Both the position numbers and the translations under genes were made by a program. This document shows positions 17,815-28,635 of a stretch of 64,000 nucleotides of DNA, in pieces. The notes below the pieces were generated by a model, which saw only the letters and a list, made by a program, of their open reading frames with translations, did no database searches and was not told where the DNA came from. Position 1 is the first letter of the stretch. Each line of letters starts with the position of its first letter. Source of the stretch: Rhizobium sp. BT03 (lineage in GTDB: Bacteria; Pseudomonadota; Alphaproteobacteria; Rhizobiales; Rhizobiaceae); contig NZ_CP125640.1 in the NCBI RefSeq assembly GCF_030053155.1, positions 372,001 through 436,000 on the forward strand, written 5' to 3'.

Positions 17815-18221
17815 TCGGCCAGCCGCGTCACCACCCAGGAATAGCTGGCGGAGACGAAATGCACCGGTTTGGCGAGCGTGTCTTTGACGCTCCGGCCGGA
17901 GGGCAGATGGTCGCGGACCTTTCCAGCAATGTCGTCGGCAAAACCACGCAGACCCTGCGGGTGCTGTTCGGCCGGTTCGGGTGCGGCCGGCGGTACGGGC
18001 GCCGGTTTCGGCGGCTCGGCGGCGGCGAGCGCTTTCGGCGCCTCGCAGACCGCGATCACCGAGGGATAGCTGACATTGGCATAGGTTTTCAGCCGGCGTT
18101 CGGCTTCGGCATCGCAGGCGGCAACCGTCTCCCAGCGTTTGTCTACCGTCGCGACATAGCTGCATTGGCTGATGGAATCGTCGCAACCGAGAATGGTCAT
18201 CGCGATCAGCACCGCTTGCAT
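17811..18221 (-). CDS. Small exported protein of unknown function
   Basis: 136 residues, not recognised. The N-terminus is a very short hydrophobic stretch ending in I-L-G-C-D-D (Cys at 13), which could be a minimal lipoprotein signal but lacks a charged n-region. Four cysteines in the first 40 residues (13, 20, 36 and one further at about 59) suggest disulphides. The middle is Pro/Ala-rich (about 65-90), and the C-terminus has a conserved-looking aromatic segment. AGGAGG eight bases before ATG 18221 makes the start secure. Convergent with DUF2336. Confidence 0.72.
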   Translation of the reverse strand: MQAVLIAMTILGCDDSISQCSYVATVDKRWETVAACDAEAERRLKTYANVSYPSVIAVCEAPKALAAAEPPKPAPVPPAAPEPAEQHPQGLRGFADDIAGKVRDHLPSGRSVKDTLAKPVHFVSASYSWVVTRLAD

Positions 18222-18348
18222 ATTTTGCCTCCTTGGCTATTGAGCATGTCATCGTCTTAGAGGGCGCAATTCCAACCGAATGAAGGCAAGAGCATTACCT
18301 CTTCGTCATCTCGGGAAAAATTGGGCCTGCCCGGCAGAAAGAAGCAGC

Positions 18349-18807
18349 ATGTCCGTCACCATCGCCCTGGAGCCGCCGCGTCAGGACGGCGTCATCCGCC
18401 TTCTCGATCTTTCCGATGCCTATGCGCAGTCGCTCTATCCCCCGGAGAGCAACCATCTGGTCGATCTATCCTTGCTGGAAAAGCCGTCAGTGAGCTTCCT
18501 GGTCGCACGCAACGGCGATGCGATCGTCGGCTGCTGCGCGCTCGTCGAGGCTGGTGACGGCACGGCCGAGATCAAGCGCATGTTCGTCGATCCCGAGGCG
18601 AGAGGCCTGAGGATTGCCATCGGCCTGATGAACGCGCTCGAAGCGATCGCCAGGGAAAAGCAGCTGTCGGCAATCCGGCTCGAAACCGGCATCTACCAGC
18701 CCGAGGCAATCGCGCTCTACCGGAAATACGGTTACCGGGACATCGAGCCTTTCGGCGGCTATCTGCCGGATCCGCTCAGCCTGTTCATGGAAAAGCGGCT
18801 GGGATGA
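18349..18807 (+). CDS. GNAT family N-acetyltransferase
   Basis: 152 residues of the Gcn5-related acetyltransferase fold. Motif A is seen as I-K-R-M-F-V-D-P-E-A-R-G-L-R-I-A, near 77-92, which binds the acetyl-CoA pyrophosphate. The C-terminal A-L-Y-R-K-Y-G-Y motif B follows at about 123-130. The acceptor substrate is unknown. ATG 18349 is supported by a purine-rich GAAAGAAG ribosome site; upstream in-frame codons lack support. Convergent with the AI-2E transporter gene, 18 bases away. Confidence 0.88.
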   Translation: MSVTIALEPPRQDGVIRLLDLSDAYAQSLYPPESNHLVDLSLLEKPSVSFLVARNGDAIVGCCALVEAGDGTAEIKRMFVDPEARGLRIAIGLMNALEAIAREKQLSAIRLETGIYQPEAIALYRKYGYRDIEPFGGYLPDPLSLFMEKRLG

Positions 18808-18825
18808 CGGTTTGCAAAGGCCTTT

Positions 18826-20022
18826 TCAGCCTTCGGCAATACGGGGGATTGCCGGCGGGGCTTGCTCGTCGATGAGAACCTGCGGTCCCGTTTCGCCCTT
18901 ATCGGCATTGCGGGCCTCGTGGATCCATTCGCGCCAGATGGCGACGATCAACGCCATCAGCACCGGGCCGATGAACAGGCCGAGGAAGCCCATCGTCTTG
19001 ACGCCACCGACGAGGCCGAAAAAGGTCGGCAGGAAGGGCAGCTTGATCGGGCCGCCGACGAGCTTCGGCCGCAGCGTCTTGTCGACGATGAAGAGCTCCA
19101 CCGTTCCCCAGACGAAGAGACCGATGCCGGCGACATGCGAGCCGCTTGCCAGGAGATAGATCGACACCAGCGTGAAGGAGAGCGGCGCACCACCCGGGAT
19201 CAGTGCCATCACGCCCGTCAGCACGCCGAGGGTTACCGGCGACGGCACGCCGGCAATCCAATAGGCAAGGCCGAGCACGATGCCTTCGCCGATCGCAATC
19301 AGCGTCATGCCCATGACGGTGGAGCTGATCGTCGCCGGCACGACGCGGGAAATGCGCTCCCAGCGGTTCGGCAGGATGCGCTCGCCGAGCATGTCGATCT
19401 GCTTCGAAAAGGAAAAACCGTCGCGGTAGACGAAGAACAGCGCGATCAGCATGAAGAGCAGCGTCAGCAGGAGATGGAAGGCGCCGCCGCCGGCCGCAAG
19501 CACGGCGCGGTAGATATTGCCGATATTGGCGCCGCTGACCGCCTGGATGACCTCGCCGAGCGCGCCGGGGCTGCCGATATATTTGGTCCAGGCTTCATCG
19601 AGATAGGCGCCCGCCCAAGGCAGGGCGACGATCCAGGCCGGTGTCGGGGCGCCGGCGCGGTTGGCGTGGATTGCCCAGGCGACCCAGGTGCGCACTTCAC
19701 CCGTGGTATAGGTGACCGCAAGCCCGATCGGGATGACCAGGAAAGTGACGATCATGATGATGGCGATGGTCGCGGCGACCGTCGTATTGCCGCCGACGCG
19801 GGCAAGAAGCTTGCGGTAGAGCGGCCAGCTGGCGAAGCCGATGACCAAGGCTGCTAACACCGGCACGAGGAAGCCGTAAAAGAAGTAGACGCCGGCCGCG
19901 ACGATCAGAACCAGCAGCCAGCGTGCCGCCGAGATGGAAGGAATCAGCGGTGTGCGTGTCGGCGCCGACGAGCCGAGCCATCGCGGTTCATGATTGCTTT
20001 TCTGACGGTCGAACACACCCAC
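18826..20022 (-). CDS. AI-2E family transporter (permease)
   Basis: 398-residue inner-membrane protein with seven to eight hydrophobic segments and the conserved C-terminal block of the family: A-L-I-P-G-G-A-P near 280, then L-R-P-K-L-V-G and G-P-V-L near 325-365. Despite the family name (TqsA/PerM), members export diverse small molecules, and the substrate here is unknown. Start GTG 20022 is preceded by AGAGG. A hydrophilic N-terminus of about 30 residues precedes the first helix. Confidence 0.88.
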   Translation of the reverse strand: MGVFDRQKSNHEPRWLGSSAPTRTPLIPSISAARWLLVLIVAAGVYFFYGFLVPVLAALVIGFASWPLYRKLLARVGGNTTVAATIAIIMIVTFLVIPIGLAVTYTTGEVRTWVAWAIHANRAGAPTPAWIVALPWAGAYLDEAWTKYIGSPGALGEVIQAVSGANIGNIYRAVLAAGGGAFHLLLTLLFMLIALFFVYRDGFSFSKQIDMLGERILPNRWERISRVVPATISSTVMGMTLIAIGEGIVLGLAYWIAGVPSPVTLGVLTGVMALIPGGAPLSFTLVSIYLLASGSHVAGIGLFVWGTVELFIVDKTLRPKLVGGPIKLPFLPTFFGLVGGVKTMGFLGLFIGPVLMALIVAIWREWIHEARNADKGETGPQVLIDEQAPPAIPRIAEG

Positions 20023-20137
20023 ACGCGCCTCTTCTTTTTCTTGTCCTCTGGTTATGGGCCATCACCCCCGCTGTTTCAAGGTCCGCACCCCGAAAGCGTA
20101 TACAAAGCGTCGCTATTCGGCCGTCGGACCGCGCGTC

Positions 20138-21292
20138 TTACTGCTGCGGACGCTTGAGAACCTTGAAGGCGTAGAATTGCGTCTTCTGGGCGGTCGAGAA
20201 ATTGTTGTCGGAACCGAGAATGAGAATGTCGGTGCCGTCCTTGGCCTTGCCGAGCGACATCGCCTCGATATTGTCGGGGACGAGCCCGATTGCTCTCAAA
20301 TCAAGGACCTGGCTCTTGCGGGCGGGGACGACGCGCTGGTCGGTTTTGGCGAGCGAAGCGATGGCGGATAGGTCAGTGGCATCGGCCAGATCCATCATCG
20401 TGATCTTGATGGTGTTGCCGTAGCCCTGGGCATAGCTGCGCTCGACGGCGAGCAGGCGGTGATCGTCAAGCGCAAGCATTTCCGACATGCCGTTATCGTT
20501 GCCGCCGTCGGGTTTGGTGGCGGCCTGCGGGATCGGTGAAACCGGATAGACGTACTGAGCCTTGGGCTCGCCGGTTGCGCCGTCATAACGGATGATGCGC
20601 GACAGGCTGCCCGTAGTCAGCGAGGGGTTGGGGCCGTCCTGATAGAGGGCGGCTTCGACGCCGACGAAGACATCGCCCGAGGGGGCCACGGCGAGATCCT
20701 CGAAGGCGAGGTTGTCGCGGATGCCGGTCGACTTGTCAGCTGTAGGAGCAAAGCCTTCCGGCAGCTTGAATTCGCGCAGGAAGGAGCCGTCCGGAGCCGT
20801 GACGCGGATGAAGGGCGGCAGCAGTGCCTTGCCGTCGCCTTCGCTGCCCCAATAGAGGCCGTCCTTGCCGAGGCGGATCGATTCCGGATCGACGGTTCTC
20901 GCGGCGAAGGGCTCGCCGTTCTTATCCTTCAGCGTAGTCTGCTTGACGATGGAGACGCCCTTGAGGCCCGAGGCATCGACATCCACATCGAGTTCATAGA
21001 AGCGGGCAGGCGCCCTTTCCGAGCGATCGTCGCTGATGGCGAGATAGTGGCCGGTGGAGGGATCGAAATCGAGGCCGGAAATGCCGCCGAATTCGACGCC
21101 GTTTTCCATATGGCCGGTGGGAATGACGAACTCACCGAGATAGGAGAGCGAAATGCCGGCGGCGCAGTCGCCGAAGGGGCAGGCGGTTTCGAAAGTGGCG
21201 CCGATATCGGTGGCTGCAATATCTGTCGCACTGACCGTGGCGGTGTTGGACAGGAGAACGAAAGCGGCAGCCGCGAAAAAACGCTTGGTCAT
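20138..21292 (-). CDS. Esterase-like activity of phytase family protein
   Basis: 384 residues with a signal peptide (hydrophobic 5-18, cleavage near V-S-A) and a beta-propeller-like body matching the phytase-like esterase family (PF13449): the early G-G-I-S-G-L-D-F-D-P motif near 70 and the later D-P-E-S-I-R and N-L-A-F-E-D-L-A strands. Periplasmic. The family has reported phosphatase or esterase activity, but the physiological substrate is unknown. ATG 21292 is chosen; TTG 21307 is in frame. Same strand as, and about 115 bases upstream of, the AI-2E gene. Confidence 0.85.
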   Translation of the reverse strand: MTKRFFAAAAFVLLSNTATVSATDIAATDIGATFETACPFGDCAAGISLSYLGEFVIPTGHMENGVEFGGISGLDFDPSTGHYLAISDDRSERAPARFYELDVDVDASGLKGVSIVKQTTLKDKNGEPFAARTVDPESIRLGKDGLYWGSEGDGKALLPPFIRVTAPDGSFLREFKLPEGFAPTADKSTGIRDNLAFEDLAVAPSGDVFVGVEAALYQDGPNPSLTTGSLSRIIRYDGATGEPKAQYVYPVSPIPQAATKPDGGNDNGMSEMLALDDHRLLAVERSYAQGYGNTIKITMMDLADATDLSAIASLAKTDQRVVPARKSQVLDLRAIGLVPDNIEAMSLGKAKDGTDILILGSDNNFSTAQKTQFYAFKVLKRPQQ

Positions 21293-21450
21293 GGCAAAGT
21301 CCGGCAAGGGGTTGAAAAACGGTTCGAACCGGCGCAGCCGCTCTTCTCGGGAGAAGGCCGCACGCCGACCGCTTCATGCGCCGGTTGTTTAACGGAGTTG
21401 TTACGGTTCTTCGTCAGTTCCGTGAAATCGCGGATGCTAAAATGCAGGCC

Positions 21451-21481
21451 GCGCCGAACGGTATCTATTCCAGTTCGGCGC
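21451..21481 (-). terminator. Hairpin downstream of parE
   Basis: Perfect 9-bp arms, GCGCCGAAC / GTTCGGCGC, with a 13-base loop, starting 13 bases beyond the parE stop. A short TTTT follows after eleven bases on the leftward strand, so it is a plausible but not classic terminator. Confidence 0.45.
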
Positions 21482-21493
21482 GACGCTTATAAC

Positions 21494-23578
21494 TTAAATA
21501 TCGAGGTTTTCAGCGAAGGCCGCGCGTTCCTGGATGAAGCGGAAGCGGGCTTCCGGCTTGGTGCCCATCAGATCGTCGACAGCGCTGCGCGTGCCTTCGA
21601 AATCCACCTCGTCGATCAGCACCTTCAGCAGGGTGCGTTTGGACGGATCCATGGTGGTTTCCTTGAGCTGGGCGGGCATCATCTCGCCGAGACCCTTGAA
21701 GCGGCTGATCTCGACCTTGGCCTTGCCCTTGAACTCCGTCTGCATCAGCTCGGCGCGATGATTGTCGTCGCGGGCATAGGCGGATTTCGACCCCTGGGTG
21801 ATCTTGTAAAGCGGCGGCACGGCGAGGAAGAGGTGGCCGCCGCGCACCAGTTCCGGCATCTCCTGATAGAAGAAGGTGATCAGCAGCGAGGCGATATGAG
21901 CGCCGTCGACGTCGGCATCGGTCATAACGATGATGCGTTCGTAGCGCAGGTCTTCGTCGCGGTATTTCGAGCGGGTGCCGCAGCCGAGCGCCTGGATGAG
22001 ATCGGCGAGCTGCTGATTGGCGCCGAGTTTTTCGCGGCCGGCGCTGGCGACGTTGAGGATCTTGCCGCGCAGCGGTAGGATAGCCTGGTTGGCGCGGTTG
22101 CGCGCCTGCTTGGCCGAACCGCCTGCCGAGTCGCCTTCGACGATGAAGAGTTCGGCGCCTTCGGCGGTGTTCTGCGAGCAGTCGGCAAGCTTGCCGGGCA
22201 GGCGCAGCTTGCGCACCGCCGTCTTGCGGTTGACTTCTTTTTCCTTGCGGCGGCGCAGGCGCTCCTCGGCGCGCTCGATCACCCAGTCGAGCAGCTTGGC
22301 CGACTCGTTCGGGTTGTCGGCAAGGTAGTGGTCGAAGGGGTCGCGCAGCGCGTTCTCGACGATGCGCTGGGCCTCGACAGTCGCGAGCTTGTCCTTGGTC
22401 TGGCCGACGAATTCGGGCTCGCGGATGAAGACCGACAGCATACCGACGGCCGAGATCATCACGTCGTCGGTGGTGATCTGCGCGGCGCGCTTGTTCTGCG
22501 TCAGCTCGGCATAGGCTTTCAGGCCCTTGGTCAGCGCGATGCGCAGGCCGGCCTCATGCGTGCCGCCTTCGGGAGTCGGGATGGTGTTGCAGTAGGAATG
22601 GACCTGCGGATCGCCGCCATACCAGGTGATCGCCCACTCCATCGAGCCGTGGCCGCTCGCCTTCTCGGTCTTGCCGGCGAAGATCTCGCGGGTGACGGTG
22701 AACTCCTTGCCCATCGTCGCCTGCAGATAATCCTTCAGGCCGCCGGGGAAGTGGAAGACCGCCTTGTCGGGGACCTCGGACCCTTCGGGCAAGACGCCCG
22801 GCTCGCAGCTCCAGCGGATCTCGACGCCGCCGAATAGATAGGCCTTCGAGCGCGCCATCCGGAACACCCGGGCGGCGTCGAACTTCATGTGATCCCCGAA
22901 GATCTGGGGGTCGGGATGGAAGCGTACGCGGGTGCCGCGGCGATTGTGGACATCGCCCAATTCTTCAAGGCCGCCTTGCGGCAGGCCGCGGGAGAAGCGC
23001 TGGCGGTAGAGTTTGCGATTACGCGCTACCTCGACCTCGAGGTCGTCGGAGAGCGCGTTGACGACCGAGACGCCGACGCCGTGCAGACCGCCCGAGGTCT
23101 CGTAAGCCTTGCCGTCGAATTTGCCGCCGGCATGCAGCTTGGTCATGATGACTTCGAGCGTCGACTTGCCCGGCACCTGCGGGTGGTTCTCGACCGGGAT
23201 GCCGCGGCCGTTGTCGGAGACGGTGAGGTAACCCGCGAGGTCGAGATAGACCTCGATGAAATTGGCGTGTCCGGCGACCGCTTCGTCCATCGCGTTGTCG
23301 ATGACTTCGGCGAAGAGGTGATGCAGCGCCTTTTCGTCGGTGCCGCCGATATACATGCCCGGGCGCATGCGCACCGGCTCGAGGCCTTCGAGGACGCGGA
23401 TCGACGAGGCGCCGTATTCATCGGCATTCGACGCGGCGGGTGCCGGGCGCGCGGAGGCTCCCGCAGCAGCAGGCACGGCCGTCACCGCCGGCCGTTCGGC
23501 GGCAGCCGCAGGCTTCTGCGCCTCCTCGCGTTTTTCAGAGAGGGGCATTCCGGAAAAGAGGTCGTTGCTATCGTCCAT
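21494..23578 (-). CDS. parE: DNA topoisomerase IV subunit B
   Basis: ATPase subunit of topoisomerase IV, which decatenates daughter chromosomes. 694 residues: a GHKL ATPase domain with the E-V-I-D-N-A-x-D-E-A motif near 90, a transducer domain, and a TOPRIM domain with E-G-D-S-A-G-G-S-A near 485 and D-A-D-V-D-G-A-H-I near 560. These features also occur in GyrB; the shorter length without the GyrB insert and the overall sequence favour ParE. A low-complexity Ala/Pro-rich N-terminus of about 55 residues precedes the ATPase. ATG 23578 is the family-consistent start; upstream in-frame codons would add 54 unlikely residues. Confidence 0.93.
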   Translation of the reverse strand: MDDSNDLFSGMPLSEKREEAQKPAAAAERPAVTAVPAAAGASARPAPAASNADEYGASSIRVLEGLEPVRMRPGMYIGGTDEKALHHLFAEVIDNAMDEAVAGHANFIEVYLDLAGYLTVSDNGRGIPVENHPQVPGKSTLEVIMTKLHAGGKFDGKAYETSGGLHGVGVSVVNALSDDLEVEVARNRKLYRQRFSRGLPQGGLEELGDVHNRRGTRVRFHPDPQIFGDHMKFDAARVFRMARSKAYLFGGVEIRWSCEPGVLPEGSEVPDKAVFHFPGGLKDYLQATMGKEFTVTREIFAGKTEKASGHGSMEWAITWYGGDPQVHSYCNTIPTPEGGTHEAGLRIALTKGLKAYAELTQNKRAAQITTDDVMISAVGMLSVFIREPEFVGQTKDKLATVEAQRIVENALRDPFDHYLADNPNESAKLLDWVIERAEERLRRRKEKEVNRKTAVRKLRLPGKLADCSQNTAEGAELFIVEGDSAGGSAKQARNRANQAILPLRGKILNVASAGREKLGANQQLADLIQALGCGTRSKYRDEDLRYERIIVMTDADVDGAHIASLLITFFYQEMPELVRGGHLFLAVPPLYKITQGSKSAYARDDNHRAELMQTEFKGKAKVEISRFKGLGEMMPAQLKETTMDPSKRTLLKVLIDEVDFEGTRSAVDDLMGTKPEARFRFIQERAAFAENLDI

Positions 23579-23797
23579 GGAGCCGTTCAGATCTTCATCC
23601 TGTCTTGGGTCAGGCTTGGGGCTTGCATCCTCCGCCGACCCAAAATCACCGCATTTCATGTCACGTTTGCGAATCAGGCAGATTTTGCCAGAAAGCACCT
23701 CTATACGCGACACCGCCAGTTTTGGCGGCTTTTCACACATGATTTGCGTTGCCGGGCGCGGAATGGCAAGCGGCGGCAGGCTTCAGGAACCATCCGA

Positions 23798-24697
23798 ATG
23801 CGAATGTCCACAAGTCATTGCACCATCATCACTGCAATTGCGGCGTTTTTCCTGTCCGCGACTATTTTGTCGGCTGTCGGGCCGGCGAGGGCGGGTGATG
23901 CGCTGCCGCCGTTCAAGGACGATCTGTTTTCGCAGCAGGCCATCTTGCAGACGGGCGATGACGGCGCCTTCGAGGTCATCGACTATGACGAGATGCGCGA
24001 TATCAACGGCCGCGACCAGATCCCGCAAAAGCGGGTGCAGCAGAAATATGTGGCGCTCGGCATCCGCAAGGCCCAAGTCGACGAAACCCTGTCTCTCGAC
24101 GGCGTCAGGCTCGATGTCACCAGGGTGGGACAGGCCCAGAATGCCGCCTTAACGGTGATTTTCATCCATGGCCGCGACGGCGACCGGCGGCTGGGGGCCA
24201 ACGACTACAGCTTCGGCGGCAATTTCAACCGGCTGAAGAACCTCGTCGCCGGCAATGGCGGCGTCTATTATTCGCCGACGGTCAGGAGCTTCGACAGCAA
24301 CGGCGTTGCGGCAATCGCCGGCTTGATCCGCTATGCCAGCGCCCAATCGCCCGGCCGGCCGATCGTCCTGTCCTGCGCCTCGATGGGCAGCCAGATCTGC
24401 TGGGGCGTTGCGCGTGACGGCGAGAGCGTCAAGCGGCTGAAGGGCATGCTTGTCATGAGCGGCGTCACCGATCCCGATTTTACCAGGAGCGCCTTCTACA
24501 AGGCGAAGCTGCCGCTCTGGTTCGCCCATGGCAGCCGTGACCCGGTCTATGCCGCCAGCACCCAGCAGGCGCTGTTCGAAAGCCTGCACAAGGCCAAATA
24601 TCCGACGCGCTTCACACTGTTTCAGACCGGCAACCACGGGACGCCGATCCGGATGGTCGACTGGCGCCGGGTCTTGAACTGGATTCTCGCCGGTTAG
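23798..24697 (+). CDS. Exported alpha/beta-hydrolase
   Basis: 299 residues. A signal peptide (hydrophobic 11-27, cleavage after A-R-A at about 32) directs it to the periplasm. The catalytic triad is readable: Ser195 in C-A-S-M-G (a variant of GxSxG), Asp248 in G-S-R-D and His280 in G-N-H-G. The oxyanion strand F-I-H-G-R-D is at 122-127. Substrate unknown. ATG 23798 has AGGA about ten bases upstream; ATG 23804 is also in frame. Divergent from parE, with 219 bases between the starts, and 125 bases ahead of tpiA on the same strand. Confidence 0.83.
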   Translation: MRMSTSHCTIITAIAAFFLSATILSAVGPARAGDALPPFKDDLFSQQAILQTGDDGAFEVIDYDEMRDINGRDQIPQKRVQQKYVALGIRKAQVDETLSLDGVRLDVTRVGQAQNAALTVIFIHGRDGDRRLGANDYSFGGNFNRLKNLVAGNGGVYYSPTVRSFDSNGVAAIAGLIRYASAQSPGRPIVLSCASMGSQICWGVARDGESVKRLKGMLVMSGVTDPDFTRSAFYKAKLPLWFAHGSRDPVYAASTQQALFESLHKAKYPTRFTLFQTGNHGTPIRMVDWRRVLNWILAG

Positions 24698-24822
24698 CAG
24701 TTGAATTTCGTAGAAATATAGGCGGGATCGCCGAGATTCCCCTTACGTCAAGGGCATGATGCTTTTCTTTGCCGCGCGCTTTTGATATGGCCCAAGGCCT
24801 ACGCAGAATTTGGAAGGCTGGC

Positions 24823-25593
24823 ATGACACCTGACGTGCGCCCGCTCGTGGCGGGAAACTGGAAAATGAATGGCATGCGTGCCTCCCTGGATCAAATCAAG
24901 GCGATCGCCGAGGGCGTTTCCTCGCCGCTTGCCGACAAGGTCGAGGCGCTGATCTGCCCGCCGACGACGCTGCTTTATGTGGCGACGGCGCTCTGCACCG
25001 ACAGCCCGCTGGCGATCGGCGCTCAGGACTGCCATCAGAACCCGTCGGGCGCGCATACCGGCGATATCTCGGCCGAAATGATTGCCGATTGTTTCGGCAC
25101 TTATGTCATCGTCGGCCACTCCGAGCGGCGCACCGACCATGCCGAAACGGATCATCTGGTCCGCGCCAAGGCGGAGGCTGCCTTCGCCGCTGGGCTGACG
25201 GCGATCATCTGCATCGGCGAGACGGCCGATGAACGCCGGACAGGCCAGGCACTCGACGTGATCAAACGTCAGCTTTCCGCCTCGGTTCCGGACGGCGCCA
25301 CCGCCGAGAATACCGTCATTGCCTACGAGCCGATCTGGGCGATCGGCACCGGAGTGACGCCGACGGCGGGCGATGTCGAAAAGGCGCATGCCTTCATGCG
25401 TGCCGAGCTCGCGGCCCGCTTCGGCGGTGAAGGCCGCAAGATGCGTCTTCTCTATGGCGGCTCGGTCAAGCCCGCCAATGCCGGCGAACTGATGGGCATC
25501 GCCAATGTCGACGGTGCGCTGATCGGCGGGGCGAGCTTGAAAGCGGCCGACTTCCTCGCCATCTACCGGGCCTATGAGACGCTGCTCGCCTGA
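24823..25593 (+). CDS. tpiA: Triosephosphate isomerase
   Basis: Interconverts glyceraldehyde-3-phosphate and dihydroxyacetone phosphate in central carbon metabolism (cytoplasm). 256 residues, the standard length. Catalytic residues are intact: Lys14 (N-W-K-M-N), His99 (V-G-H-S-E-R-R) and Glu169 ([11 protein letters not shown]). The phosphate-binding G-G-S and G-G-A-S loops are near 220 and 240. ATG 24823 has GGAAGG six bases upstream. It is followed by secG and pyrG on the same strand, a familiar alphaproteobacterial order. Confidence 0.97.
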   Translation: MTPDVRPLVAGNWKMNGMRASLDQIKAIAEGVSSPLADKVEALICPPTTLLYVATALCTDSPLAIGAQDCHQNPSGAHTGDISAEMIADCFGTYVIVGHSERRTDHAETDHLVRAKAEAAFAAGLTAIICIGETADERRTGQALDVIKRQLSASVPDGATAENTVIAYEPIWAIGTGVTPTAGDVEKAHAFMRAELAARFGGEGRKMRLLYGGSVKPANAGELMGIANVDGALIGGASLKAADFLAIYRAYETLLA

Positions 25594-25730
25594 GGCATTG
25601 TTCATTCCCGGTTTATTCGTTTATCCAGGGCGTATTCTGGGCCGAAGGGCTTGGAATAGGTGAAAGCCTCATGTAAAGAGCCGCCAGAATTCTTAACTTT
25701 GTCCGTCTCCAGGCGGGCAGGACTGGACCC

Positions 25731-26279
25731 ATGCAGACCGTATTGATTGTCATTCATCTCATGATCGTGCTCGCCCTTGTCGGCGTCGTGCTCATCCAGC
25801 GCTCGGAAGGCGGCGGCCTCGGCATCGGCGGCGGTTCGGGCTTCATGTCGGCGCGCGGCACGGCCAATGCGCTGACGCGCACGACCGCGATCCTGGCGAC
25901 CCTGTTCTTCATCACCTCGCTCGGCCTCGGCATTCTGACCCGTTACGAAGGCCGTCCGAGCGATATTCTCGACCGCATTCCGGCAACGGGCGGCCAGGGC
26001 AACGGCATTCTCGATTCGCTCGGCGGCGGCGCGCAGGCTCCGGCCAGCCAGCCGGCCGGCAACGGCGTCCCGAGCAGCGGCGCTGCGACGCCAGCACCGC
26101 AGGCTCCGGCCGCGACTGCTCCGGCCACTGCGGTTCCGGCAACGACCGCTCCGGCGGCTCAGGCTCCGGCTCCCACCGAACCTTCAGCGACGGCTCCGGC
26201 AACGACTGCCCCGGCAGCGCCCGCAACTCCGGCTGCGCCGGCACCGGCTCAGCCCGCCGGCGTCCCGACGGGACAGTAA
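25731..26279 (+). CDS. secG: Preprotein translocase subunit SecG
   Basis: Accessory membrane subunit of the SecYEG channel. 182 residues: two transmembrane helices (about 3-22 and 52-72) flanking the conserved R-S-E-G-G-G-L-G-x-G-x-x-x-G-F-M-S-x-R-G segment. The core is only about 80 residues; the rest is an Ala/Pro/Thr-rich low-complexity tail built from T-A-P-A-(T/A)-like units and presumably cytoplasmic. Such long tails occur in rhizobial SecG but not in E. coli. A strong terminator follows the stop. Confidence 0.95.
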   Translation: MQTVLIVIHLMIVLALVGVVLIQRSEGGGLGIGGGSGFMSARGTANALTRTTAILATLFFITSLGLGILTRYEGRPSDILDRIPATGGQGNGILDSLGGGAQAPASQPAGNGVPSSGAATPAPQAPAATAPATAVPATTAPAAQAPAPTEPSATAPATTAPAAPATPAAPAPAQPAGVPTGQ

Positions 26280-28052
<1,773 letters not shown>

Positions 28053-28065
28053 CCGCAATGACGAT

Positions 28066-28095
28066 CCAGATCGCGCGATTTCACGCGCGATCTGG
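28066..28095 (+). terminator. Hairpin after pyrG
   Basis: A perfect 12-bp stem, CCAGATCGCGCG / CGCGCGATCTGG, with a 6-base loop, 13 bases after the pyrG stop. No T run follows. It probably attenuates read-through into the SRPBCC gene or protects the pyrG 3' end. Confidence 0.5.
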
Positions 28096-28126
28096 GCAAG
28101 CACCTGTGGTGCTCTATATCGCCGGC

Positions 28127-28597
28127 ATGGCCACCCGACGCAGCACCACCGTTTCACGCTTCATCGCCGCGCCGCCTGAGCGCATCTACCGTGCCTTCCT
28201 GGATGCAGAGGCGGTCGCCACCTGGCTTCCGCCCGGTTCGATGCGGGGGATCGTCCATGCCTTCGAGGGCAGGGAAGGCGGCGCGTTCAGCATGTCGCTG
28301 GTCTATCCCGATGACGAGGCGTGTCAGCCAGGCAAGACCTCCGACAAGACCGACAGGTTCGAGGGCCGTTTCGCGAGCCTCGTGCCTGACGAACGGATCG
28401 TCTGGGCCACGGTCTTCGATTCCGAAGATGAAAGCTTTTCCGGTGAGATGATGGTCAGTACGACATTGTCGCCTGCGGATGGCGGCACCGATGTGACGAT
28501 GGTCTGCGACAACGTTCCCTCCGGCATTCGCCTTGAAGACAATGAGGAAGGCTGCCGATTGACGCTCGGCAACCTCGCCGCTTTCGTCGGCGGCTGA
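28127..28597 (+). CDS. SRPBCC domain protein (AHSA1/CalC-like)
   Basis: 156-residue START/Bet-v1-like fold protein of the AHSA1 group. The typical start of the first strand, the R-I-Y-R-A-F-x-D-A-E-x-V-x-x-W-L-P-P helix at about 20-37 and the C-terminal amphipathic helix are visible. It binds a small hydrophobic ligand or chaperone partner, not identifiable here. ATG 28127 fits the family start; ATG 28058 is in frame but would translate through the preceding 12-bp hairpin. It lies 74 bases after pyrG. Confidence 0.85.
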   Translation: MATRRSTTVSRFIAAPPERIYRAFLDAEAVATWLPPGSMRGIVHAFEGREGGAFSMSLVYPDDEACQPGKTSDKTDRFEGRFASLVPDERIVWATVFDSEDESFSGEMMVSTTLSPADGGTDVTMVCDNVPSGIRLEDNEEGCRLTLGNLAAFVGG

Positions 28598-28635
28598 AAC
28601 TCGGCGGCAGATCTAACCGCCGCCGAATTCCATCG

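Noticed and set aside
22889..23797. Long rightward frame upstream of the exported hydrolase, antisense to parE
   Set aside because: It is the mirror of parE codon bias; the hydrolase start with signal peptide and ribosome site is at 23798.
26030..26270. Repeats in the secG tail as a possible CRISPR or mobile repeat
   Set aside because: They are in-frame Ala/Pro/Thr codons of a low-complexity protein tail, irregular and without spacers.
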